In this document: one piece after another, positions 34,516-42,397 of the stretch
How positions within the stretch are numbered: position 1 is the first letter of the stretch
How the letters are laid out: each line of letters starts with the position of its first letter
Source of the DNA: an uncultured Oscillibacter sp.
GTDB lineage: Bacteria; Bacillota; Clostridia; Oscillospirales; Oscillospiraceae
Assembly: GCA_910583785.1 (NCBI GenBank)
Contig: CAJTZK010000011.1
Location: 285 to 64,284, forward strand
DNA: 64,000 nt
Reading direction: 5' to 3'
Made by a program: the position numbers and the translations under genes
Notes under the pieces: model-generated
Told to the model about the DNA's origin: nothing
Database searches by the model: none
Seen by the model: only the letters and a program-made list of their open reading frames with translations

Positions 34516-34767
34516 TCAGGCGTTCTCCGGGGCATAAACCGTCTTCGCCGTTACGCCGGGCAGGCGTCCGATTTTTCCGGACAGGGCCGAAATCACATCC
34601 GCCGGAGCGTCCAGGGCCACGCTGATTAAGCGTATCCCCCGCTCCCGGCAGGGAATGCCCATCCGCCCCAGGACCGCGCGTTCATACTGGTGCAGCAGGG
34701 CGTTCAGCGCCGCTACGGAGTCCGCCTCCCGGACGATGACTGCCAGGACGGCGACGCGGGTTTCCAT
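34516..34767 (-). CDS. TM1266-family (iron-only hydrogenase system) putative regulator
   Basis: The 83-residue protein has an ACT/NikR-C-like fold: TRVAVLAVIVREADSVAALN, then LGRMGIPCRERGIRLISVAL and a closing SGKIGRLPGVTAKTVY. This matches the TM1266 family, usually found with hydrogenase maturation genes hydEFG. Here it instead opens an ABC importer operon, and no hydrogenase gene is in the window. The ATG at 34767 follows GGAGGG. An intrinsic terminator stands directly ahead of it. Confidence 0.82.
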   Translation of the reverse strand: METRVAVLAVIVREADSVAALNALLHQYERAVLGRMGIPCRERGIRLISVALDAPADVISALSGKIGRLPGVTAKTVYAPENA

Positions 34768-34788
34768 ATAGTCTTCCCTCCTTTTTGG

Positions 34789-34985
34789 AAAAAGCAAAGC
34801 CCCTCCGCCAACCCGGCAGAGGGGCCGTGTACATACGGCTCACAGGACCTGGAGGAAATGCCCTCCGCGTCCGCTGCTCTCTCCTCTTACGGCTCGGATA
34901 TTGCCTTGCCGCCAGGCTGACAGATCAAAAATCCAGTCCTCCGGTTAGAAAAACTTTCCGGGGACGGGCTTGCTCGGAGCTGATG
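34789..34985 (-). promoter_or_regulatory. Attenuator-like leader ahead of the TM1266/ABC operon
   Basis: A minus-strand leader of up to about 200 bases ends in a terminator. GCCCCTCTGCC (34815-34825) and GGCGGAGGGGC (34799-34809) form an 11-bp stem followed by TTTGCTTTTT, only about 20 bases ahead of the TM1266 gene. Upstream lie GC-rich segments able to pair in other ways: a small hairpin GCCGT-loop-ACGGC abuts the terminator, and the octamer GAGCCGTA occurs twice. This is the layout of a riboswitch or attenuator. I could not match it to a known class (TPP, FMN, cobalamin, SAM, lysine, glycine, THF and Moco were considered). Confidence 0.55.
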
Positions 34986-35020
34986 ATACCATGGAAAGAA
35001 CCGGATGTCAAGGCCGGCCT

Positions 35021-35140
35021 TTCCATGGGGAGTGTCCAAACACGCATTTATAAAGTGGAAACACGTAGGGACGGACCCGCGTGTCCGCCCCTACAGGGGA
35101 ACCTCTCTGAAGGGGACACGCCCCTTTCCATGGCGGCCTG
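35021..35140. repeat. Palindromic intergenic element
   Basis: GTAGGGACGGAC (35065-35076) and GTCCGCCCCTAC (35083-35094) are inverted copies with one mismatch around a 6-base centre. Outside them GGCC/GTGTCC-type segments recur in mirrored order with TTTCCATGG on both sides. Short palindromes like this are scattered between genes in Oscillospiraceae, from memory. It may be a miniature transposable or REP-like element. The rest of 34986-35208 holds no gene. Confidence 0.5.
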
Positions 35141-35208
35141 TAAGGGAACAAACGCCTCTTTCCCGCCAATCTGCTCCATCCCCTCCACATCCAGCGTGGG
35201 CGGAACGC

Positions 35209-36384
35209 TCACTCCTTATCCAGGTAGTCCAGCACCTCCGCCACGCGGCCGCCCTGGAGATAGACCCGGGGCACCCGGCGGGCCACGGCGCAGAGGAGCT
35301 CGTAGGTGATGGTCCCCGCTTTTTCCGCCGCCTGGGCAAAGCCGTCCGCCGGAGCGGCCCCCCAGAGCGTGACTTCGTCCCCGGCTTCAGCTTCCGGCAG
35401 GTTGGAGGCGTCCAGCGTAATCTGGTCCATGCTCACCCGGCCAATCACCGGGGCCGCTTTTCCCCGGATGGAGGTCACGCCCAGGTTGGACAGGCACCGG
35501 GGATAGCCATCGGCATAACCGCAGCAGACGGTGGCCGCCCGCAGGGCGCGGTCCGCCGTATAGGTCCGCCCATAGCCCACGCAGTCCCCGGGGACCAGGT
35601 CCTTCACTTGGCTGACCACGGTTTTCAGGGCCATAACAGGCCTGAGGCCCGGGAACGCCACCTCTGCGCTGGGATCCTGGCCGTAGAGGATGACCCCCGC
35701 CCGGACCATGCCGCCGCTCCAATCCGGGTGGGCCGTCAGCCCGGCTGAGTTGGAACAGTGGACGGTTTCCAGCGGCCCTGCGGACTCCAGGCGCTCCACC
35801 ACCCGGCGGAAAAGGGCGTACTGTTTCTCCGTGTAGCGGCGGTCCTCCTCCGAGAGGGAATCCGCCACGGAGAAATGCTGAAACGCCCCGGTAACGGAGA
35901 GCCCGGCCAGCCTCCGGCACTCCAGCAGGCCGGAGACCGCCCCCTCAAAATCCCGGCAGGCCCCGAAGCCGATGCGGCCCATGCCCGTGTCGATCTTCAA
36001 GTGGCCCTCCACCCTGGTTCCGGCGGCCTCCGCCGCCTGGGACAGGGCCCGGGCGTACTCCAGGCTGTAGACCGCCTGGGTGATGCCCTCCGCCGCCAGG
36101 GTCCCGGCGCACTCCGGGCGGGTCATGCCCAGAATCAAAATGGGCTGTTTCACGCCGCTACGGCGCAGCCGACGGGCCTCCGCCAGGGAGCTGACGGCAA
36201 ACCACGCCGCCCCGGCTCCCGCCAGGGTCCGGGCCACCATGCGGTCCCCGTGGCCGTAGGCATCGGCCTTCACCACGGCGCAGACCGCAGCGGGAGCCGC
36301 CTTTTCCTGAATCAGCCGGAAGTTATGGACCAAGGCGTCCAGGTCGATTTCCGCCCAGCAGTGGGCGTCGAAAGCTGTGTTCAT
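35209..36384 (-). CDS. alr: Alanine racemase
   Basis: The 391-residue PLP enzyme converts L- to D-alanine for peptidoglycan. The PLP lysine is in VVKADAYGHG (about residue 39), the catalytic tyrosine in GYGRTY (about 260), and RVSMDQITLD is conserved. The ATG at 36384 follows GGAGGGG; an upstream in-frame start adds only intergenic sequence. It is the last gene of the run thrC-GNAT-alr. Confidence 0.95.
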   Translation of the reverse strand: MNTAFDAHCWAEIDLDALVHNFRLIQEKAAPAAVCAVVKADAYGHGDRMVARTLAGAGAAWFAVSSLAEARRLRRSGVKQPILILGMTRPECAGTLAAEGITQAVYSLEYARALSQAAEAAGTRVEGHLKIDTGMGRIGFGACRDFEGAVSGLLECRRLAGLSVTGAFQHFSVADSLSEEDRRYTEKQYALFRRVVERLESAGPLETVHCSNSAGLTAHPDWSGGMVRAGVILYGQDPSAEVAFPGLRPVMALKTVVSQVKDLVPGDCVGYGRTYTADRALRAATVCCGYADGYPRCLSNLGVTSIRGKAAPVIGRVSMDQITLDASNLPEAEAGDEVTLWGAAPADGFAQAAEKAGTITYELLCAVARRVPRVYLQGGRVAEVLDYLDKE

Positions 36385-36427
36385 GGGAATCCCCTCCAGT
36401 CTCTTGGAATGCGCTGCCAGGGATATC

Positions 36428-36940
36428 TTACTCCGTTTCCGCCTGGGGCGCAACGGCGTTTTCTGCTGCATAACAGGCGTTTTGTGCAGGGGGGCGTTTC
36501 TCCATCCGGTAGTTGGCCATCGCCACCCCGTGCCGGACCACCCGCTGCTCCCGGATCACCTGGTAGCCCCGCCCCTCGAAAAATGGCCGGGCGGTGATAG
36601 AGGCGCAGGTAACGGTCCGTTCCCCCTCCACGGCCCTTTCCAATGCGCCGCAGAGGGCGGACGCCACGCCCTGCCGCTGAAAATCCTTGTGGACATACAG
36701 CCTGTCCAGATAGCCGGAGGCGTCGATATCCCCGAAGCCCAGGAGGGCCTCCCCCTCCACCGCCACCAGGGCCGTGTGCTCCAGCAGCGTCCGGTTCCAC
36801 TCCGCAAGGTCCGGCGCCCCGTCTGCCCAGGCGTCCAGCTGCTCCGCCGTGTAGTCCCCGGCATTCACCGTATGTACGGTGTCATAAAACAATTCCACAA
36901 GCTCCCGGAGGTCGGAGGGGCGGTAAGGCCGGAGTATCAT
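36428..36940 (-). CDS. GNAT-family N-acetyltransferase
   Basis: The 170-residue protein has the GNAT core: ILRPYRPSDLRELVELFYD at the start, YLDRLYVHKDFQRQGVASAL with the acetyl-CoA-binding RQGVA loop, and FFEGRGYQVIREQ. The substrate is unknown. The ATG overlaps the thrC stop by 4 bases (ATGA), so it is co-translated with threonine synthase, which may only reflect convenience. Confidence 0.88.
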   Translation of the reverse strand: MILRPYRPSDLRELVELFYDTVHTVNAGDYTAEQLDAWADGAPDLAEWNRTLLEHTALVAVEGEALLGFGDIDASGYLDRLYVHKDFQRQGVASALCGALERAVEGERTVTCASITARPFFEGRGYQVIREQRVVRHGVAMANYRMEKRPPAQNACYAAENAVAPQAETE

Positions 36941-38184
36941 ACCCCCTCCGCCTGGATGCCCCTCCTGGTGAAGGCCTCCAGCAGACGGTCCATGCTCCCC
37001 GGGATGGCGATGGGCTCCCCGCAGGCGGCAATGGCGTTGGCCACGTCCTTTAAGCCGTTGCCCGTCACCACGGAAACCACCGTGTCGCTCTTTCCGATTT
37101 TCCCCGCCTCGCAGAGCTTTTTCACCCCCGCCGTCCCGGTGACCCCGGCGGGCTCGCCGAAGACGCCGCAGGTCCGCCCCAGCAGCTGCTGGGCGGCCAT
37201 GATCTCCTGGTCCGTGACGTTCACCGTCAATCCGTTGGACTCCCGGATGGCCATCAGGGCTTTATCGGCATTCCGGGGCACGCCCACGGCGATGGAGTCC
37301 GCCAGGGTGTTCTCCTCCATGGGCTCCCAGGGCGCATCCGTCTCAATGGCCCGGTTCAGGGGGCAGCAGCCCGCCGCCTGGGCGGAGATGAGCCGGGGCA
37401 GGCGGTCAATGAAACCGATGGCGTACAGGTCCTTAAGGCCCTTCCACAGCCCCGCAATGGTGCAGCCGTCCCCCACGGAGATGGCGATGTAATCCGGCAC
37501 TTCCCAGTCCAGCTGTTCCATAATCTCCAGGGCCACGGTCTTCTTGCCCTCGGAGAGATAGGGGTTGATGGCGGCGTTGCGGTTGTACCAGCCCCACTTG
37601 TCAATGGCCTGTTTGGAAAGCTCGAAGGTCTCCTCGTAGCTTCCCTGGACCGAAATCACCGTGGACCCGAAGGTCATCAGCTGGGCCACCTTCCCCTTGG
37701 GGGCCCGGGAGGGAACGAAGATGTACGTGGAAAGCCCCGCCGCCGCCGCGTTGCCCGCGAGAGACGAGGCGGCGTTTCCCGTGGAGGAGCAGGCAATTAC
37801 CTTGGCCCCGGCCTCCCGGGCCTTGGCCACCGCCATGGCGCTGGCCCGGTCCTTCAGGGACGCCGTGGGGTTCTGTCCGTCGTCCTTCACAAAGAGGCGG
37901 CCCAGGCCCAGCTGCTGCGCAAGGCGCGGCTCCTCGTAGAGGGGGGACCAGCCCACCCGCAGGGGCGTGGGGGCGGTATCCTCCTTGATGGGCAGCAGCT
38001 CCCGGTAGCGCCACATGGACCGCTCGGCCCGGTTCGCCAGGACCTCCTTAGTCAGACGGGCTTGGATGTACTCGTAATCATAGGTAATGTCCAGGATGCC
38101 GCCGCACTTGCATGCCGTCAAGTCCGGCACGGCCTCATAGGTTTTTCCGCATTTGACGCACTTTCCGTATTTCACATTCCGCAT
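36937..38184 (-). CDS. thrC: Threonine synthase
   Basis: The 415-residue PLP enzyme makes threonine from O-phosphohomoserine. The N-terminus has a zinc-ribbon pattern (VKCGKTYEAVPDLTACKCGG). The PLP lysine is in NPTASLKDRASAMAVA (about residue 112), and the phosphate-binding loop is SSTGNAASSLAGNAA. A consensus promoter lies at 38215-38243. No thrB or hom is adjacent. Confidence 0.94.
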   Translation of the reverse strand: MRNVKYGKCVKCGKTYEAVPDLTACKCGGILDITYDYEYIQARLTKEVLANRAERSMWRYRELLPIKEDTAPTPLRVGWSPLYEEPRLAQQLGLGRLFVKDDGQNPTASLKDRASAMAVAKAREAGAKVIACSSTGNAASSLAGNAAAAGLSTYIFVPSRAPKGKVAQLMTFGSTVISVQGSYEETFELSKQAIDKWGWYNRNAAINPYLSEGKKTVALEIMEQLDWEVPDYIAISVGDGCTIAGLWKGLKDLYAIGFIDRLPRLISAQAAGCCPLNRAIETDAPWEPMEENTLADSIAVGVPRNADKALMAIRESNGLTVNVTDQEIMAAQQLLGRTCGVFGEPAGVTGTAGVKKLCEAGKIGKSDTVVSVVTGNGLKDVANAIAACGEPIAIPGSMDRLLEAFTRRGIQAEGV

Positions 38185-38214
38185 GGTCCCACTCCTCTCT
38201 CAAATGATGCTTCC

Positions 38215-38243
38215 ATCATAGCAAATAGGCCAACCTTTGTCAA
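38215..38243 (-). promoter_or_regulatory. Sigma-A promoter of thrC
   Basis: TTGACA (38238-38243) and TATGAT (38215-38220) on the minus strand with a 17-base spacer lie about 30 bases ahead of thrC. Confidence 0.85.
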
Positions 38244-38276
38244 AGGGAGAAACCGCCGCCAGCCTTACAGGGTGGG

Positions 38277-38305
38277 TTGAATTGGCCTGGGAACGGTGCT
38301 ATAAT
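38277..38305 (+). promoter_or_regulatory. Promoter of the DUF3795 gene
   Basis: TTGAAT (38277-38282) and TATAAT (38300-38305) on the plus strand with a 17-base spacer lie about 35 bases ahead of the ATG at 38340. Confidence 0.75.
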
Positions 38306-38339
38306 ATGTGAAACATCCATTTGCAGGAGGAAGACGGCC

Positions 38340-38678
38340 ATGAGAGAAATGATCGCCTATTGCGGCCTGGACTGTGAGAAATGCGACGCGTACCTTGCGA
38401 CCATCCATGACGACCAGGCGCTGCGTGAGAAAACCGCGAAATTGTGGGCAGAGCTAAACAACGCCCCCATTCTGCCCGAACATATCAACTGCCGTGGCTG
38501 CCGTGTTTCGGGAATCAAAACGGTGTTTTGCGAACAGCTCTGCGAGATTCGACAATGCGCTTTGAAAAAGGGCGTAACCACATGCGGCGGCTGCCCGGAC
38601 CTGGAAGAATGCCAAACCCTTGGGATGATTACCGCAGATTGCCCCGACGCTCTGAAAAATTTAAAAGGGGGAGGCTGA
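38340..38678 (+). CDS. DUF3795 cysteine-rich protein
   Basis: The 112-residue protein has the DUF3795 start MIAYCGLDCEKCDAY and further cysteine groups CRGCRVSG, CEQLCEIRQC and CGGCPDLEEC. Twelve cysteines in four clusters suggest metal or Fe-S binding. The family is common in anaerobes and of unknown role. The ATG at 38340 with GGAGGAAG ahead is chosen over a TTG 21 codons upstream that overlaps the promoter. It has its own promoter and terminator, so it is a single-gene unit. Confidence 0.88.
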   Translation: MREMIAYCGLDCEKCDAYLATIHDDQALREKTAKLWAELNNAPILPEHINCRGCRVSGIKTVFCEQLCEIRQCALKKGVTTCGGCPDLEECQTLGMITADCPDALKNLKGGG

Positions 38679-38695
38679 AAAGCCTCCCCCTTTTT
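38663..38695. terminator. Bidirectional terminator between DUF3795 and leuB
   Basis: AAAAGGGGGAGGCT and AGCCTCCCCCTTTT form a 14-bp stem with loop GAAA, with T-tracts on both strands. It serves the convergent DUF3795 gene and leucine operon. Confidence 0.88.
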
Positions 38696-38702
38696 CTCCT
38701 GT

Positions 38703-39773
38703 TCAAATCCGGGCCCGGATCTCCGCCCCCATGGCCTTGCAGCCCAGGAGCTTCCCGCCCTCGTTCAGAATGTCCCCGCAGCGGAAGCCCGCTTTCAGCG
38801 TCCGGTCCACCGCGGCTTCCACCGCGCCGGCCTCGGCGCTCATGTCGAAGCTGTAGCGCAGCATCATGGCCGCCGCCAGAATGGTGCCGATGGGGTTGGC
38901 CTTGTCCTGCCCGGCGATGTCCGGGGCGGAGCCGTGGATGGGCTCGTAAAGGCCCCTTGTCCCCTCCCCCATGCTGGAGGACGGAATCATGCCGATGGAC
39001 CCGGTAATCTGGCTGGCCTCGTCGGAGAGGATGTCCCCGAAGAGGTTCTCCGTCACAATCACGTCAAACTGGCTGGGGTCCCGGACCAGCTGCATGGCGG
39101 CGTTGTCCACATACATGTGGAGAAGCTCCACGTCCGGGTAGTCCTTCGCCGTTTCCTCCACCGTCTTCCGCCACAGGCGGGAGGTGTCCAGCACGTTGGC
39201 CTTGTCAATGGAGGTCACCCGGCCCCGGCGCTTCCGGGCCATGTCAAAGGCCACCCGGGCCACCCGGCGGACCTCGTGCTCACTGTAAGAGCACACGTCC
39301 ACGGCCTTCTGCTCCCCGTCCGCCCCGGAGGTGGTGTGCTCGCCGAAGTACAGGCCGCCGATGAGCTCCCGGACCACCACGAAGTCGATGCCCTTCGCCG
39401 CGATGTCCGCCCGGAGGGGGCAGGCGGCGGCAAGGTCGGAGAACATCCGGGCGGGCCGGATATTCGTATACAGGCCCATGGCGGAGCGGAGCTTCAAAAG
39501 CCCCCGCTCGGGGCGGTTGGCGGAGGGCTGGGCGTCCCACTTGGGGCCCCCCACCGCCCCCAGCAGCACGCTGTCGGAGCGCAGGCAGGTTTCCAGGCTG
39601 GAATCCGGCAGGGGCACGCCGAAAGCGTCAATGGCGCAGCCGCCCATGGGGGCCTCCTGATAGGTGAAGGCATGTCCGAATTTCTCCGCCACGGCGTCCA
39701 GCACGCCGATGGCCTCGCTTACGATCTCGGGGCCGATTCCGTCGCCCCGGATGACGGCAATGGTCTTGTTCAT
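38703..39773 (-). CDS. leuB: 3-isopropylmalate dehydrogenase
   Basis: The 356-residue enzyme oxidises and decarboxylates 3-isopropylmalate with NAD. It shows AVIRGDGIGPEIV at the start, the substrate arginines in RSAMGLYTNIRPAR, the VVRELIGGLYFG loop, the catalytic DKANVL and the NAD site EPIHGSAPDIAGQ. It is the last gene of the leu operon; its ATG overlaps the leuD stop. Confidence 0.96.
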   Translation of the reverse strand: MNKTIAVIRGDGIGPEIVSEAIGVLDAVAEKFGHAFTYQEAPMGGCAIDAFGVPLPDSSLETCLRSDSVLLGAVGGPKWDAQPSANRPERGLLKLRSAMGLYTNIRPARMFSDLAAACPLRADIAAKGIDFVVVRELIGGLYFGEHTTSGADGEQKAVDVCSYSEHEVRRVARVAFDMARKRRGRVTSIDKANVLDTSRLWRKTVEETAKDYPDVELLHMYVDNAAMQLVRDPSQFDVIVTENLFGDILSDEASQITGSIGMIPSSSMGEGTRGLYEPIHGSAPDIAGQDKANPIGTILAAAMMLRYSFDMSAEAGAVEAAVDRTLKAGFRCGDILNEGGKLLGCKAMGAEIRARI

Positions 39774-40273
39774 TTGTCCGCCTTTCCGGCCTTCAAGGAG
39801 GCCATAAGCCCGCCCTTTTCGATCATGTCCTTGATAAACGGCGGGAAGGGCTCCGCCTGATAGGTCTCATGTTTCGTCACGTTGGTGATGACGCCCGTGT
39901 CGAAGTCCACCGCCACCTGGTCCCCGTCGGAGATGCCGCCGCTTGCCGCAGGGCACTCCAGAATGGCCAGGCCGATGTTGATGGCGTTCCGGTAAAAAAT
40001 CCGGGCAAAGGTGGCCGCGATGACGCAGCTCACTCCGCTGGCCTTGATGGCGATGGGGGCGTGCTCCCGGGAGGAGCCGCAGCCGAAGTTGACCCCGGCC
40101 ACCATCACGTCCCCGGGCTTTACCTTATGGATAAAGTCCTTGTCGATGTCCTCCATGCAGTGGGCGGCCAGCTCCTTGTGGTCCGGGGTGTTCAGATAGC
40201 GGGCGGGGATGATGACGTCGGTGTCCACATGATCCCCGTATTTATGGACGGTTCCCTGTACGTTCATGTTCAA
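39770..40273 (-). CDS. leuD: 3-isopropylmalate dehydratase small subunit
   Basis: The 167-residue subunit pairs with LeuC. It shows VDTDVIIPARYLNT, GVNFGCGSSREHAPIAIKA and the fold end VDFDTGVITNVTK. It is the short archaeal/clostridial type of about 165 residues rather than the 200-residue proteobacterial type. A methyltransferase gene separates it from leuC. Confidence 0.95.
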   Translation of the reverse strand: MNMNVQGTVHKYGDHVDTDVIIPARYLNTPDHKELAAHCMEDIDKDFIHKVKPGDVMVAGVNFGCGSSREHAPIAIKASGVSCVIAATFARIFYRNAINIGLAILECPAASGGISDGDQVAVDFDTGVITNVTKHETYQAEPFPPFIKDMIEKGGLMASLKAGKADK

Positions 40274-40327
40274 ACCTCTTTCTCATGCTTCACAAAATAA
40301 TCATGAAGAATTCTCTTTTTCCAGCGG

Positions 40328-41086
40328 TCACACCAACGGCTTAACGGCTTTGCACCGCAGCCGGACATAATCCGCGTACCAGCTTCCATTATGGCACAAA
40401 ATGCCTTCCAGGTCCGCCGCGGCTGAGCGGATGATTTCCTCGCGGAGATCCGGGCCGATTCCCTCAAAGGGCGCTTTCACAAACATTCGAATCCACTCAC
40501 AAAGACCATCGCCGCCGTTGAGCCTGGTCGGCCTGTCCAGCAGCAGCGCGGTTCTGACAACAAATCCGCCTTGTTCTAAAAGTGAGGCGTATTCGCCGAC
40601 CGTTGGGAAATAGAACGGCATCTGATAGGTGAGGTTTCGAGCTTCGAATGCCCTGGCCAGCGCGCCGTGGATGAGGGCGTTGTTTCCATGTCCGCCAAAC
40701 TCAAAGATAAATTGCCCCTGCGGTTTCAGCGCGTCAAACACATGAGCAATCATATCCGCCTGTTTTTCCCGGTCAATCCAGTGGAAAACCGCGTTGGAAA
40801 ACACGACGTCAAACTGCCTGCCCGTCTGGAAGCTCACCGCGTCCGCCTGAGTGAACCGCAGTTCCGGGTAATGGGTCCGGGCCGCCTGGAGCAGCTCGGC
40901 GGACGCGTCGATGCCCTCCGCGTCGTAGCCCCGTTCGGCAAGCTCCTTCGTCAGCGCGCCGCTGCCGCAGCCAAGATCCAGTACCGATAAGTTCTCCCCA
41001 TCTATCAAGTCCAGCAAGGAACTTCCGTATTGATGGACAAAGGAAAAATCATTGGTATATTTCTCGGCATCCCATTGAATATTCAT
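40328..41086 (-). CDS. Class I SAM methyltransferase, Tam-like
   Basis: The 252-residue protein resembles trans-aconitate methyltransferase: SVLDLGCGSGALTKELAERG (SAM loop), DVVFSNAVFHWIDREKQ and FIFEFGGHGN. It lies inside the leucine operon, 6 bases after leuC and 54 before leuD. A Tam-like enzyme acting on carboxylic acids would fit with an isopropylmalate/aconitase pathway, since trans-aconitate and isopropylmalate are known Tam substrates in yeast. That link is inference. Confidence 0.82.
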   Translation of the reverse strand: MNIQWDAEKYTNDFSFVHQYGSSLLDLIDGENLSVLDLGCGSGALTKELAERGYDAEGIDASAELLQAARTHYPELRFTQADAVSFQTGRQFDVVFSNAVFHWIDREKQADMIAHVFDALKPQGQFIFEFGGHGNNALIHGALARAFEARNLTYQMPFYFPTVGEYASLLEQGGFVVRTALLLDRPTRLNGGDGLCEWIRMFVKAPFEGIGPDLREEIIRSAAADLEGILCHNGSWYADYVRLRCKAVKPLV

Positions 41087-41092
41087 AATTGA

Positions 41093-42352
41093 TCACAGTT
41101 CTTCCGGATGGGCGATGTGCCCCGCGACGCCGGACGCGGCGGCCACGGCGGGAGAGGCCAGGTAGACCTCGCTGTCCACATGGCCCATGCGGCCCACGAA
41201 GTTGCGGTTGGTGGTGGAGACGCAGCGCTCCCCAGCGGCCAGAATCCCCATGTAGCCGCCCAGGCACGGCCCGCAGGTGGGGGTGGAGACGATGCAGCCC
41301 GCGTCCAGGAAAATGTCCGTGAGCCCCCGGCGCATAGCCTCCCGGTAGACGCTCATGGTGGCGGGAATGACGATGCCCCGGACATCCCGGGCCAGGTGCT
41401 TCCCCTTCAAAATGGCAGCGGCGGCCTCCAAATCGGGCAGCTGCCCGTTGGTGCAGGAGCCAATGACAATCTGGTCGATCCGGACGTCCTTCCCCTCCCG
41501 GGCGCTGTGGGCGTTCTCGGGGAGGTGGGGATAGGCCACGGTGCAGTCCACCCGGGAAAGGTCGATGTCCACGGTGCGCTCATACTCCGCGTCGCCGTCC
41601 GCCTCATAGGCGGTCCAGGGGCGGTTTACCCGGCCCTCCACATAGGCTTTCGTCACCTCGTCCACGGGGAAAATACCGTTTTTCGCCCCGGCCTCAATGG
41701 CCATGTTGGAGATGGTCAGCCGGTCGTAGATAGAGAGCTCGGCAACGCCGGGCCCGGCAAACTCCAGGGACTGGTACCGGGCCCCGTCCACGCCGATCAT
41801 GCCGATGAGGGTCAGGATCACGTCCTTGCCGGAGACGAAGGGCCGGAGCTTCCCGGTGAGGTTCACCTTGATGGCGGAGGGCACCTTGAACCAGGTCTCC
41901 CCCGCCGCCATGGCGGCGCCCATGTCCGTGGACCCCACTCCGGTGGAGAAGGCCCCCAGGGCTCCGTAGGTGCAGGTGTGGGAGTCCGCGCCGATAACAG
42001 CCTCGCCGGGGGCCACCAGGCCCTTTTCCGGCAGCAGGGCGTGCTCGATGCCCATCTCCCCCACGTCGAAGTAGTTGTCGATGTCAAACCGCCGGGCGAA
42101 GGCGCGGCACTGCTTGCACTGGGCGGCGGCCTTGATGTCCTTGTTGGGTGCGAAGTGATCCATTACCAGGGCGATTTTGCTCTTGTCGAACACCTTGTCA
42201 AAGCCCGCCGCCTCAAACTCGTTGACCGCCACGGGGGTGGTGATGTCGTTGCCCAGCACCAGGTCCAGCTTCGCCTGGATCAGCTGCCCCGCCCGGACGG
42301 AAGGAAGCCCCGCGTGCTTGGCCAGGATTTTCTGCGTCATGGTCATTCCCAT
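41093..42352 (-). CDS. leuC: 3-isopropylmalate dehydratase large subunit
   Basis: The 419-residue aconitase-family subunit binds a [4Fe-4S] cluster through cysteines in VIGSCTNGQLPDLE and TPTCGPCLGGYMGIL. The early motif LVMDHFAPNKDI and the GADSHTCTYGALG block are intact. It is the clostridial/archaeal HacA-like type (about 420 residues). It follows leuA by 45 bases. Confidence 0.96.
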   Translation of the reverse strand: MGMTMTQKILAKHAGLPSVRAGQLIQAKLDLVLGNDITTPVAVNEFEAAGFDKVFDKSKIALVMDHFAPNKDIKAAAQCKQCRAFARRFDIDNYFDVGEMGIEHALLPEKGLVAPGEAVIGADSHTCTYGALGAFSTGVGSTDMGAAMAAGETWFKVPSAIKVNLTGKLRPFVSGKDVILTLIGMIGVDGARYQSLEFAGPGVAELSIYDRLTISNMAIEAGAKNGIFPVDEVTKAYVEGRVNRPWTAYEADGDAEYERTVDIDLSRVDCTVAYPHLPENAHSAREGKDVRIDQIVIGSCTNGQLPDLEAAAAILKGKHLARDVRGIVIPATMSVYREAMRRGLTDIFLDAGCIVSTPTCGPCLGGYMGILAAGERCVSTTNRNFVGRMGHVDSEVYLASPAVAAASGVAGHIAHPEEL

Positions 42353-42397
42353 TTGTTGTCACGCTCCTTATGAATTCATGAATATCCGCAAGTCCGC

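Noticed and set aside
34789..34985. Assignment of the leader to a known riboswitch
   Set aside because: None of the conserved cores of TPP, FMN, cobalamin, SAM, lysine, glycine, THF or Moco elements could be recognised.
40270..40467. A 65-codon minus-strand frame near leuD
   Set aside because: It overlaps the end of the methyltransferase gene in another frame and has no ribosome site or similarity.
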